From: Nemertoderma westbladi
Lineage: Eukaryota; Xenacoelomorpha; Nemertodermatida; Nemertodermatidae
DNA length: 38,502 nucleotides
Reading direction: 5' to 3'
Assembly (NCBI GenBank): GCA_032718475.1
Contig: JAUCBJ010005238.1
Location: 1-38,502 of the forward strand
In this document: positions 10,498-20,591 of the stretch, piece after piece
Position numbering within the stretch: the first letter of the stretch is position 1
Layout of the letters: every line of letters starts with the position of its first letter
Notes under the pieces: generated by a model
The model's database searches: none
Seen by the model: only the letters and a program-made list of their open reading frames with translations
What the model was told of the DNA's origin: nothing
Made by a program: the position numbers and the translations under genes

Positions 10498-10581
10498 TTC
10501 AGTATTTAGGCAGGATTAGGCCAGTCAGCCTACAGTGTATACATACTGTTTATTATACTTATTAGCCTACATAACGCATAT

Positions 10582-11490
10582 ACACCATGTCCTGGAATAT
10601 AGTGTTGTTATTCAGGTACCTGCCCCCCCCCAAAAAAAATTTTTTTTTCTACAAATCTTAATGAGATTGCATGAAAATTGAAACAGAGATAGTTTCACCT
10701 CCCTCCTCCATACTGGGTGAGCCAGAATTTTTATTTTTGTTATCAATCTTTAGCTACAAGCGTTTGAAAAATGTGTCTCCGGCGATATTTCACAGGTCAC
10801 AGTGCAATCATTCTTCTACCTTATAGTGATTTGATGGTACCAATAGAATGCTGCCCATGCAAGGATTCCAAATATGTAAAAACATTTGAATTTGGTTGGG
10901 AAATAGCTGAGATATGGGCATTCGAATGTCGCATATATTTGCTCCCCCCCCGCAGGCCATTTATTATATTTAATAAATACACAATGTTCTAGAACATTTT
11001 GTTTATTCCATACCTAGCTGGGCAACAATGCAATACCTCTTTAATTATACTATTACGTATCTATTCATAAATAAACAAAATGTTCTAGAATATGGTATTT
11101 TTATTTAATAGAATAAAATAGCCTTATGCAGATGCAAAACCATGCAACTTTTGAACGCTCATATCTCAACTATTTTTCAACGAAATTTAGATTATGTTAC
11201 ATATTTGGAATCCTTACATATGGCCAGCTTTCAATCAGTACCAACAAATCACTATAAGGTTGAAGAACAACTGGAGTGTAACTGGTGTAATATCACCGGA
11301 GACACCTTTTTTAAACGCTTGTAGCTAAAGATTGAAAGCAAAAATAAAAATTCTGGCTCACCCACGGAGGAGGAGGGAGGTGAAACTATCTCTGTTTCAA
11401 ATTTCATACAATCTCATTAAGATTTGTAGAAAAATTTGGGGGGGGGGGGCAGGTACCTGAAAAACGACACTATATTCTGGGACATGGTGT
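10582..11490. mobile_element. ~0.9-kb giant imperfect palindrome (foldback/MITE-like)
   Basis: The left arm 10582-10934 starts ACACCATGTCC and includes CAGGTACCTGCCCCCCCC and GTTTCACCTCCCTCCTCC. The right arm 11142-11490 is its reverse complement with scattered changes. The spacer is itself partly palindromic: ATGTTCTAGAACAT at 10984-10997 faces a one-base variant at 11080-11093 within matching flanks, leaving about 60 bp unpaired around 11010-11068. No coding capacity is credible. Weak similarity continues outside both arms for 20-30 bp, so ends are uncertain. It lies between the 5' end of the minus-strand LINE and the Penelope fossil. Confidence 0.85.
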
Positions 11491-11593
11491 AATAGGCGTA
11501 TTTTATTAACGTACTTATTAGCGTACATGGAATCATTTCTACCTAGTTGGGAGCGGGACATTTTCTCACAACAGTACTTGGTTACCGGGATTT

Positions 11594-12242
11594 TTGGAAG
11601 AAACTCTTACCCTGGTCCTGACTATTCTATCCGACAAAACCAAATTTAAAGAACAAAGTTCCAACACAGATAATTGGTTCATTGATGCGCTGAGGGCCGA
11701 GGGCCGTTATAAAACGATACTTAAAAAAACTCCGACCATCATGGGCAATATCAGAAAAGGAATACGAAGTACTTAAACCTACTGGCACACACCCTAGGAT
11801 ACTCTACGGTCTCCCCAAAGTACATAAACAGGGATGCCCCACACGGCCCATCCTCTCAGCTATAGGTACTCCCCAATACTGTATAACCTTGCAAAATTAC
11901 TTGTTCCAAAACTGTCCACACACACTTGTAAAGAGTTTACTATCAAGGAGACTTTCTCTTTTGTAAAAGAGATAACTAATCTCAAAGTTAACCAATATGT
12001 ATACATGACTAGCTTCGATGTCAAAAGTTTCTTTAAAATATACCTGTGCATGTAACTATTGTAATTGTAACCGTCGATTTTAGACTATCATGCTGCCAAT
12101 AATATTGAGTTTGTTTTCAACCACTGCAAGTCGACGGTGTATCTATGGGAAGGCCCCTTGCACCTCCATTTGATAATGCTTTTCTCTGCTACTATGGAGA
12201 CGAAATGTCAGGAACCTCATTTCCCTTCCACCTGTTCTAGTA
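11594..12242 (+). pseudogene. Penelope-like element reverse transcriptase fragment
   Basis: Three forward frames join to a recognisable Penelope-like RT. First TILSDKTKFKEQ near 11620; then SEKEYEVLKPTGTHPRILYG with LPKVHKQG from about 11750; then YNLAKLLVPKLSTHTCKEFT, FSFVKEITNL and YMTSFDVKSFF to about 12035. The last block is DGVSMGRPLAPPFDNAFLCY at about 12130-12190. The YGLPKVHK, RPILSAIGTP, SFDVxSxF and GVSMGxPLxP motifs are characteristic of Penelope-like RTs. The next expected motif, the YxDD box, is missing because the sequence is cut at 12242 by a small inserted element. At least three frameshifts plus stops are present. No GIY-YIG endonuclease is seen. Confidence 0.85.
12234..12242. 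repeat. Target-site duplication, left (GTTCTAGTA)
   Basis: Nine-base copy adjoining the TIR element; identical to 12724-12732. A nearby GTTCTAG inside the element makes a shorter alternative boundary possible, but the 9-bp reading places both TIRs symmetrically. Confidence 0.7.
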
Positions 12243-12723
12243 GGTTCTAGGACTGTTGGGCCAAAAATTAACCACAACCGGGATATCACACTACAGACAC
12301 CACTTTTTCACGGTTCTCGTGGACCTCGAAGGTTACAAGAGTGGCGTCCCAAACCCGAAATAGCGCAGTAATTTAACCCTAACCCTAAGTCATGAGGCTC
12401 TAATTTAAGAAATTGTGTGTAATTTTGGACATTACTATTGGCCCTTGGGATATTTGTGACTGACCAACAAATTCTAACCTAAAAAACAAACCAATATTCC
12501 AGACAGTACCTACAAATCATAAAAAAAACCAAGCCATTAAGTCGGCCAAGTAAAATAACACTGTATGTTTTCCATATAAAAAGTGGCGCCTGTAGTGTGA
12601 AAGAGCCGTACCGGTTGATATTTGGCCCAGATGTAGATGTGGAAGTAGAACATACTTGGGCCAAATGTGGTTAGTTGTGGTTAATCTTTGGCCCAAATGT
12701 GTTTAGCCCAACTGTCCGATCAC
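12243..12723. mobile_element. 481-bp non-autonomous TIR element with 9-bp target duplication
   Basis: Imperfect terminal inverted repeats: GGACTGTTGGGCC near the left end and, on the opposite strand, GGACAGTTGGGC near the right. Homology extends inward through ATTAACCACAA and TCACACTACAG and the following CGCCACTTTTT-like sequence, with a gap of about 65 bp in the left arm. It is flanked by GTTCTAGTA at 12234-12242 and 12724-12732. No transposase. A 9-bp duplication is seen in MULE/MuDR-type elements, but the family is not assigned. The only frames are short. Confidence 0.75.
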
Positions 12724-12732
12724 GTTCTAGTA
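12724..12732. repeat. Target-site duplication, right (GTTCTAGTA)
   Basis: Right partner of 12234-12242. It is followed by three CCCCTA words and a C-rich tract. Confidence 0.7.
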
Positions 12733-14467
12733 TACCCCTACCCCTACCCCTACCCACACCCACCCCCCCCCCCCCCCTCCCTTCCACTCATCCCACCTTC
12801 TCTTTGATGTCTGCTTATATTATAATGAAAGACAAAGATAAAGATAAGAAGATAGAATACTAAATTTAGTTTTATTTTGTTTTTATTATAATGGGAGACC
12901 AAGATAAAAAGATAAGAAGAAAGATTAATAAATTACTTTTATTACAATTCGTTTACATTACAGTATTCCTATTGCTTATATATTTTCCAATTCTAGAAAT
13001 ATTGTCTTTTTACTTCTGTATTACTCGGCTGATGATGTATATAGAAAAACATAGAAAAGGTTCCGAACAAAATTGTTATTATGTTTTTCAGTATTGCACC
13101 AACTAAATTGATTTGCTTGAGACTTAGATACCCCTGGGACCACGATTATTTGATACTCGGTCTCAGGAAAATGCTGGATAATGCGTCCTTAAATATGTGC
13201 ACCTACCAAAAAATGTTACTACAATATGACGTCCGTTTTCTTACACCAACTAACCTAGACTTATTTGATAATATTACTGAGTAGATAAAATTGCAGAGGG
13301 GAAGATGATAGAGTAGCCACCCCTATAATAAAGTTATAAGATTAATAGCTTAATCATTCTGCCTGAGCCTGCCAGAGGTGTCATATATGGAACAATTACT
13401 GGGCGGACAGATTTACCGATAGAGTATCAAGTGTTACGGTCTCTAGACGTTTGCATACAATTCAATAGGCCTACACATTCCACTATTTCGATTGACATCA
13501 ATTTTTCAATTTTTTTTAATATCTGATTTCAATTTTATTTTATTGTGTTTTGTAAATTTATATTGTTAGTTATATAAATGCATTATTTTCTATAGCTATT
13601 AACATCACCACTGCTGATTATTGTTTTATATCATTGTGCGGACAGGGACTACTTTATTCACTGGTGTCCATTTCGATCTAATATAGATAATGAAATTTCC
13701 TCCATGGAATTCAAAATAGTGTTTGATGCTTCCAGATAAATCAGATCAGGGACTACTGGGAGAACCAAATTGGTGCTATGATAAGAGGATGGCCTATGAA
13801 TTCAAAGTACCTGCTGCCACCCAGTAATTGCATTAGAGTTACTCATACATCAGGTGTGAGAGGTGCTCCCAGACAAATCGAAAATGAAGCACAAATTATA
13901 ATTAACCACAAAGCCAAGGGAAAATCCCTTCTTGTGATGAATGACCTGCCCATCAATATCAAACGTACATGAGGGTACTATTACATATAAAAGTACTATC
14001 ACAAAACAAAATACTAATAGCATTCTAAAGATACTTATTTTAGGTATTAATCTTAGTTACATGAAGATAATAAATTAGAAACACTAGATATAAAAGGCAA
14101 TCTGTGATGGACAGACAGACCGTCAGATAGACACACACATACACACACACACACCCCATACACTAGATTTTACCAACATGAAGAAAACTGACATCAGAAA
14201 TGAAATCACCGGTTACGAAAATCTAGCGAAAATTACTGCTATTTGCTTTCTTATTACCTACCAGACACACATTTTTTTTTACATATTATTATGAATATTA
14301 TTGAGATCATGAAGAAAGAGTCTAAGATAATACGGAAGTCGGATAGCCCGTTTATTTGTAGTACAAGAGAGACAAGCACAGGCACTCAGCTACTCAGCAG
14401 AAAACATACCCACCACCACATAGCTGCATGCCTATACCAGTACATGTACAGTATGCAATGCAGTACT
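12733..14467. other. Stretch without recognisable genes
   Basis: It begins with (CCCCTA)3 and a C15 run (12763-12777). Two copies of a 37-bp A-rich word containing ATTATAATG (12818-12854 and 12884-12920) follow. A 71-codon frame at 12891-13106 has a charged start and a hydrophobic stretch, but nothing supports it as a gene. Frames at 13081-13284 and 13778-13972 have no motif I recognise. A (CA)n microsatellite lies at 14131-14155. Confidence 0.5.
14131..14155. repeat. (CA)n microsatellite
   Basis: Interrupted AC dinucleotide run of about 25 bases. Confidence 0.85.
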
Positions 14468-14478
14468 GGTAACACAGT
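14468..14478. repeat. Target-site duplication, left, LINE copy 1
   Basis: GGTAACACAGT immediately before the truncated 5' end of LINE copy 1; identical to 16921-16931. Confidence 0.85.
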
Positions 14479-16870
14479 CTCTGGAAATGGATTGTTTTCG
14501 GCTGGAACCCAGTTCAAGAAGCGAACTGGAAAGCTATGGACTCATAGTGGACCCAGTGGTCACAAGTCCCAGATAGACCATATTCTGTTTCGTAGGAAAT
14601 ACAGGAGCTCTATACAAGACTGTAATGCATTTACACTTCGACCCTTCTCCAGTGATCACCGCCTTATTGTGGCCAAGGTAAGACTTAATCTGCGTGCTAG
14701 CAGAACAACGAAATCTGCCTTGCCGCGGCATGACTGGTCCTCTCTGTTGCAACAGCCAAGTGTGAGATCCAGCTTCACACTACAGCTGAGCAACAGGTAT
14801 GAGGCTCTTGCCTCTGAGGCGGCAGATCACTGTGAGGGCTATACTGCCTTTACAGAAGCAGTTAAGTTAGCAGCTACAGAAACAGTTCCTGTATACCCTC
14901 GAAACAGGAAAAGGGCCCCCTGGACTGACAACAAAATTCAGAAGTGCCGAAATGACCTTCATAAGGCGCAGAAAGAGTCCCGACTCAAACAGACTACAGC
15001 GGCCAAGAATGCAGTTAAGGCTGCATCTAGGTCCCTGAACAGGCAGTACTCTGTTAATCTACAGGAGCTAATAAACCAACAGGTTGATGCCATCAATGAT
15101 GCTGACGACAGCAGGCAATCATCCCAGGCATGGAAATCAATCAATCTGCTTACTGGGCGGAAAAGCCAACCAACCACCAAGGTTAAGGCTGAATCACCAG
15201 CCGATCGCCTCAATGGTTGGAAAGCCCACTTTGAAAAGCTCCTCAATAATGACAGGGTATTGCCTGATAACTTTATAGAAGTAAAAGTGTCTGAGTCTGT
15301 ACTCCCAGATATTCCCATTGGCGATATCTCCTTTGCAGAAGTGAAGGCTGCCGCAAAGAGCATTAAGACCATTCGTGCCAGTGGAGTTGATGGTGTTCCC
15401 CCTGAGGTCTTTAAAATACCTGAGTGTTTAAAGCTCATCTATCCCATCATAGTAGACATGTACCGAACAACAAGAGTCCCACAAGAAATGAAAACAAATA
15501 AGTTGGTGCCAGTTCCCAAGAAGGGCAACCTAACACTCTATGGTTCTTTTCGGGGAATCTCATTGATCTAGATTGCTGCAAAGCTATACAATAGGATTCT
15601 ATTAAATCGCATCAGGGATCCCATTGAGAGACTGCTCCGTGGAAATCAGAATGGGTTCCGTAAAGGTCGTGGGACCATGGAGCCCATTTTGGCACTTAGA
15701 AGGATAATTGAAGAATTATCAAAAAAGAAAGACAGGCATCTGGCTGTTATCTTTGTTGACTTCTTCAAGGCCTTTGATTCAGTCTCTCGCTCACGTATGT
15801 TCAGCATACTTTCATTATATGGGATACCTGATGAAATTATTGCAGCAATCAGATCAGTATACGATGGTTCGACAACATTTGTGTCTACTGTTGACGGTGA
15901 CACAGAACCATTTGAAGTGTTATGGGGCGTCCTCCAAGGAGACACACTTGCACCATTCTTGTTCATTATTGTGGTTGACTATGTTCTACGCATGTCCTTA
16001 GATCATCATAATGATGATGGGGTGATGATAACTCCACCTACTGGCTCCAGAAGTCGAGGAAATCCTGCCAAGTACCTAACTGATCTAGACTTTGCTGATG
16101 ACTTAGGAGTACTCTCAGAATCATTAGAGGGAGCCCAACGGCTCCTCAGCTCATTAGAACATGCTGCTTCTAGTGTTGGTCTTTTTATTAACTCCAGAAA
16201 GACCAAAATTCTGACCGTTAACTTTGAAAGTCCTCAGCAAGTCTCTGATCGGATGAGCATAAGCTCAAAGGATGGTATGCTTGAGCATGTGGACGACTTC
16301 TGTTACCTGGGATCATGGATCCGGAAGTCAGGTGAGGACCTTCGAATACGTAAGGGAAAGGCATGGACAGCCTTGAATAGGCTTTCCAGGATTTGGAAAT
16401 CACCGAGAATTAATCGGAAACTTAAGGTCCGATTATTTAGAGCAGCAGTAGTTCCAGTACTCCTCTACGGGAGTCCATGCTGGGCTCTAACTGCTGAGGA
16501 CACCAAATCTCTGGATGGCACATTCACAAGAATGCTACGCCGGGTTCATTGTGTCAAGTACAATGCACACATCTCCAACCAGACACTATATAACATTGGA
16601 GGTGTCTCATTGGTTCCCCCAAGCTTGACTCTAGAACAAAATCGCCTCCGCTTTGCAGGACATTGCTTTCGCCGTGAGGACCAGCCAGTGCATAATCTTG
16701 TACTTTGGCAGCCTCATGGAGTGAATAAGCATGGTGGACAGCCCATGACTTTCTTGAGACGCATCTTAAAGGACACTGGCCTTAAAGATGCGGATGATCT
16801 AGCAAATGTCATGGGTGATAGGGAGTTGTGGCGGTGCAATTTTGTTGACAAGCCGGCACAGCATTCTTAA
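14479..16870 (+). pseudogene. LINE endonuclease (C-terminal part) plus reverse transcriptase, one nonsense
   Basis: The frame enters within the endonuclease (GNGLFSAGTQFKKRTGKLW, QIDHILFRRKYRSS) and includes the SDHRLIVAKVRL box at about 14651. A linker follows, then the RT: ASGVDGVPPEVFK, NLTLYGSFRGISLI, FVDFFKAFDSVSRSRMF, GVLQGDTLAPFLFII and the catalytic FADD at 16091-16102. After it come NSRKTKILTV, the thumb LKVRLFRAAVVPVLLYG and a C-terminal stretch LRFAGHCFRR. The frame runs to TAA at 16868-16870 with a single break, TAG at 15569-15571 just after FRGISLI. The open frame extends upstream to 14243, but those codons are host flank. RT copies the element RNA at a nick; this copy lacks the first half of the nuclease and is presumed inactive. 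Confidence 0.9.
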
Positions 16871-16920
16871 AAATGCAGCTGCAATGCAGCATGCCGATCC
16901 TAGTAGTAGTAGTAGTAGTA
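14479..16920 (+). mobile_element. 5'-truncated young LINE, copy 1, with (TAG)n tail
   Basis: Homology with copy 2 starts abruptly at the left duplication and runs at a constant offset of 7335 to the end. The 3' UTR is only about 30 bp and ends in GATCC followed by seven TAG units (16901-16921). It is flanked by a perfect 11-bp duplication. Truncation at the 5' end, a short simple-repeat tail and target duplication are the marks of target-primed reverse transcription. The short 3' UTR and single-domain order suggest an RTE-like clade; this is not certain. Confidence 0.9.
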
Positions 16921-16931
16921 GGTAACACAGT
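16921..16931. repeat. Target-site duplication, right, LINE copy 1
   Basis: GGTAACACAGT; its first G may equally belong to the last TAG of the tail, so the duplication is 10 or 11 bp. Confidence 0.85.
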
Positions 16932-17711
16932 AACATAGGCTCATAGCCTGGTGATCGACAAAAGACAGACTGGAAGAATACCGGTAGCCAATAGACCAAT
17001 AATAGGTAGGATCTAAACCACCACCAAGCCATGGTTGGTTCACTGTAACCCTAACAATAATAATCTTTAATAATCTATACCATTAATACATGAATGGTAT
17101 AAAATAATTATTGTTATTTAATAAAAGTAAAGTTATGAATCCACTGAAGTTTCAAGCTTGCTTGATTAGTAAATTCTGTTGCATCATACTCCCCATTTCA
17201 TATTCTAATTGTTTTCACAGTGATGTTTATATAAAGGTAATACGGATCAATGGAGATAACATAGCCTCCCTAGGATACCACAATATAAAAACAATATTCA
17301 TGGGAAGCGCTGTTGCAGTTCTCAGATGAAATTAAATTTGCATGGCACACAGGTAGGCCCGTCTATTTGAGATTCAGCTGTCGACCATTGAAAAACTGCG
17401 ATTGTAATCTGATATCCATTCCATTTAATGGGCTCCACGAATAATAATATATTAAAGTGCATATTTGTCCGTCGTTGTTCATTCATTTATTCAACCTTTT
17501 GTGAGATACTGTGTGGCCAACAACTAATATGGCAGCCGGAGCAGTGGGCACCTGCCTTCATGCACAATAACTGTTGGTTATTAGGAATGTAAATTTCGTC
17601 TGGTACTGGCCATAGCAGCCGTTATTATTGTGTTGAATGTGTTTTGTTTGATGTATATTTAAGTGTCAAGTAAAGTAAAATAGAAGCATTTGAAGTAATT
17701 TATAATGTAGC

Positions 17712-17778
17712 GTAGCACTGTAGCACTAATGCAGCACTGTAGCACTAATGCAGCACTGTAGCACTAATGTAGCACTAA
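17712..17778. repeat. 19-bp minisatellite, about 3.5 copies
   Basis: Units at 17712-17730, 17731-17749 and 17750-17768 with the word GCAGCACTGTAGCACTAAT (the first has GTAG), then a partial unit. Each unit is itself built from two GTAGCACT-like halves. Confidence 0.9.
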
Positions 17779-18064
17779 ACACATCAAGATATTCTATCCA
17801 ACATAACTAGTAGTATGGTCGAATGTCACTTTGTTCATTATTAATCTTAACGGTTCAAATTTGCATTAGTAATAAAACAGCAGAGAGAAACAGATTTATT
17901 AATGTCAACTAAACTAACTTTTCGTTCGTTCTCGGTACTATAATATACATAAACAAACAGTAATATAAGTGTTGCCCATGATATGATTGCATCGTATATG
18001 AGGTTAATGATTGGTGGTATTTCAACTTGGAAATCTTCCTCATGGTTTAACCATATTACCACTT

Positions 18065-18084
18065 GGGGGGGGGGGGGGGGGGGG
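18065..18084. repeat. G20 homopolymer
   Basis: Twenty consecutive G; length may be uncertain in assembly. Confidence 0.9.
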
Positions 18085-18405
18085 AATCGCCCACCCTCGC
18101 CCCCCTTAGTTTTTAATTGCTGTAACTATGCAACCACATTATGCACCTGCACAGTTTTTTATGATAATTAGTAAAATATAATGGCACATTATTTGCGAAA
18201 CAAGGCGTTGCATTTGCTTTCCTACTTTTCGTTGTGGGTGCCACCTCAAAATTTGGCCCTCAGCACAACATTTGTTGAAATTTTCGAATTTTACAAGGTC
18301 ATTCATGAGTTCGTATTTATATATGTTTGGGCTTTTTTTATTGATTCTGATTGGTGTGGAGCACTCTACTACTCTATATAAGTATGTAAGTGTAGTGGTA
18401 CTTCG

Positions 18406-18905
18406 TTTTTGGTGCACAAAAATTAGGGCTTAGCACTTCAAATTTTCAAAACTGCGTTATTTGGAAAATACACTTAAAGTTTTGACTTTAACACATTTTT
18501 ATAGGTTTTCTAGCCCGCTGAATCGTTTGAAACTTGTATATAGAAGCCTCAAGTCTTAACAGTGCATAATTTTTGGTGCACAAAAATTAGGGCGTGGTAT
18601 TTCAAATTTTCAAAATTACGATATTCGGAAAATACACCAAAGTCTTCATTTCAACCCATTTTTATAGGTTTTCTGGACCGCTGAATCGATTGAAAGTAAC
18701 ATAGAAGTACCAAGTCTAAGGAGTACGTTATTATTGGTGCACCAAAAATAACGAACCACTAAGTCTTCAGGGTTCTGTATTACTTTCAATCGACTCAGCG
18801 GTCCAGAAAACCTATAAAAATGCGTTGAAATCAAAACTTGGGCATTTTCCAAATATCGTGTTTTTCAAAATTTGAAGTCCCACACCATAGGTGCACGAAA
18901 AATAG
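18406..18905. repeat. ~163-bp repeat: two direct copies and one inverted copy
   Basis: Copy 1 starts at 18406 and copy 2 at 18569, both with TTTTTGGTGCACAAAAATTA followed by CAAATTTTCAAAA and TTTTTATAGGTTTTCT. A third copy in the opposite orientation spans about 18740-18905, so copies 2 and 3 form a long hairpin centred near 18738. The shared phrase CGCTGAATCGATTGAAAGTA (with changes) marks all three. No coding capacity. Confidence 0.85.
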
Positions 18906-20181
18906 TATCCAGTTCAATTTTCAGAAATAGAATATAATTAGTAGGTATAACTATTATTAGTTTTTAGAATATCAAAAAAAATTTAATTTGGTCCTGGGAC
19001 AACTTCTATTTTTTATGAAAATTATTGTATCCAGCTTATGAATTGTTCAATTTTTATTTTTGAAAATGTTCTTTGATTACTTTTCACCCACAGACCCAAT
19101 TTCGTAGGATTTCATTAAACGATTACAAAAATACAGTGGGTGGTCGGTCAGCATGGATCTCAAAAGTAATTTTTTTCGAGCAGCAGTAGTCTGAGATGTT
19201 AAATAAGATACAATGCTCACCCCCTCCCCCCTCTCCCAGATAATGCTAATAATGGTCTAAACACCCCAGTGGTAATAGGGTTGAATGTCACAATCATAAG
19301 GCGCAAGAACTAAAACAAAAGCAGGTAGAAATAACGCATTTATTGATTCATTTCTTTTAACCGAATATATCATGATGAAATGCGAATATTAAAACAAAAT
19401 AAGAATATGTTTAAAATGTATGGATGATTGATTATGATGTATATGATGTATTTCCTTTTCTATTAATAAGTTTCAGCGATTGTATCCAAAGTTTAATAGA
19501 AATCATATGATTGTCCAATGAAAAATCTCCTCAGTCCTTTACAATTGCAGAAATCAAAAGGTCAAGTTGGAAGTTTTTTCAACTATCTAATTATATTATA
19601 CATTAACTTAACAGGATTCGGAATAGTGACTAGCATTCCAATTCTCGTGACATGCCTATGTGGACTTTGTTTAAAACATTTTAATGAAGAAAATAATTAT
19701 CTGGCGAAGCCGCAGTAGGTAATGTGGGTAGTTCTTAACTGCTAACCTGGCAGCGGTCACAAGAAACCTATTTGGGTTGTGTTCAAACTGGATTAATTGG
19801 CTAGGGAGAGGAACAGGCGAACAATTATTAATAAATGCGTTTAAAGGAATTCTTAATATACACAAACAAAGTAAGAATCCCATTTTGCATGAATGCTCCA
19901 CCTAGTCATGATGTAAAAAAATGGTTGAATGTAGCAATGTAGGTTAATAAACTGGACATTAAAATTAGTTCAAACATTTTAGAATAACATAAGTCATATA
20001 CATACTGTACATTTCATCTAAAAGCATTAGGCATTTTTTTGCAGATCTTGATCCACAATTAGCCATAATTAATCTGCATTATTAAGAATCTATAGTATCT
20101 CTGTATCTGTGCCTGCAGGGTGGTGCTGGGATTTGGCTAGATGTTTCCACCCACATTGTACAATGCCTCGTCTGTTAATTG
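18906..20181. other. Mostly non-coding stretch with one RT-thumb fragment
   Basis: Apart from the short RT-derived piece at 19141-19210, I see no gene. A 66-codon frame at 19518-19718 and a 76-codon minus frame at 19671-19901 have no recognisable motif. Confidence 0.5.
19141..19210 (+). pseudogene. RT thumb fragment, inverted partner of 20182-20255
   Basis: One frame reads MDLKSNFFRAAVV then stop, matching the LINE RT thumb motif LKxxxFRAAVV (compare LKVRLFRAAVV in the young LINE copies). The same ~70-bp sequence occurs in reverse orientation about 1 kb away with only a few differences, so both are pieces of one family. Confidence 0.6.
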
Positions 20182-20204
20182 AGCATGGTATCTTATTTAA
20201 CATC

Positions 20205-20591
20205 TCAGACTACTGCTGCTCGAAAAAATTTACTTTTGAGATCAATGCTGACCATCAATACAAGATCCCAGGTAGCGAGCAATCTTCTAAAATGACCAAC
20301 AAGACCACCCAACGACGGAACACATTGGCAGTCATTGATCAGCTGGGGGAATCCAAGGTTACAGTCATAACATTGGACATTACAATAGCATTGGCAGTAG
20401 CATTTACAAATAGACCAACATTGGGTGTTACTTGTTATGGACTGCTGATTCGTCTGAGGCACCATCCCAGGCATTGAAACTTGATCATCAGCAAAGTCGA
20501 GGTCTGTTATGTGTATCTGGTGGTTTTCCTCTACTTCTATAGTACCACTGGACAACTGTCTGATTGTATTTCCACCCCATTCGCACCACAT
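20205..20591 (-). pseudogene. LINE RT fragment (FADD box to thumb), internally rearranged
   Basis: A 128-codon minus-strand frame starts with WCEWGGNTIRQLSSGTIEVE, then HITDLDFADDQVSM, with the RT catalytic FADD at 20484-20495. It ends with IDLKSKFFRAAVV, the thumb motif. Between the two, the roughly 75 residues do not resemble the expected NxxKTK and YLGS motifs and are rich in C, Q and Y, so the middle seems degraded or replaced. It lacks all RT motifs before FADD. The end partner is the inverted fragment at 19141-19210. This is a different subfamily from the two young LINE copies. Confidence 0.65.

Larger units (their letters stand above)
6530..10500 (-). mobile_element. Two-ORF LINE (CR1/L2-like by layout), degenerate
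   Basis: Minus-strand order: ORF1 (10497-9675), ORF2 with AP-type endonuclease and reverse transcriptase (9672 to about 6742), then a 3' tail reaching a (TA)n tract at about 6534-6549. The two ORFs almost abut, as in many APE LINEs. I could not find a target-site duplication, so both ends are approximate. Several reading-frame breaks fall at homopolymer runs (near 9765, 9188, 8760 and 7590), so some may be sequence errors rather than decay. Clade is assigned only loosely from ORF1 type and RT motifs. Confidence 0.8.
16932..18405. other. Stretch without recognisable genes
   Basis: Holds the 19-bp minisatellite at 17712-17778 and a G20 run at 18065-18084. Short frames (for example 17111-17329) show no motif I recognise. 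Confidence 0.5.

Noticed and set aside
12370-12387. TAACCCTAACCCTAAG, telomere-like repeat
   Set aside because: Only about two and a half units, inside a TIR element; too short to mean a telomere. A single TAACCCTAAC near 17045 is weaker still.
12891-13106. Possible 71-residue membrane protein
   Set aside because: A hydrophobic stretch is expected by chance in AT-rich DNA; no homology recognised and the start lies within a local direct repeat.
14243-14478. Upstream part of the 442-codon frame before LINE copy 1
   Set aside because: Homology to copy 2 begins only at 14479, right after a target-site duplication; the upstream codons are flanking DNA that happens to be open.
14959-15438. 159-codon minus-strand frame, also seen at 22294-22773
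   Set aside because: Antisense of the LINE linker/RT region; conserved between copies only because the copies are recent duplicates.
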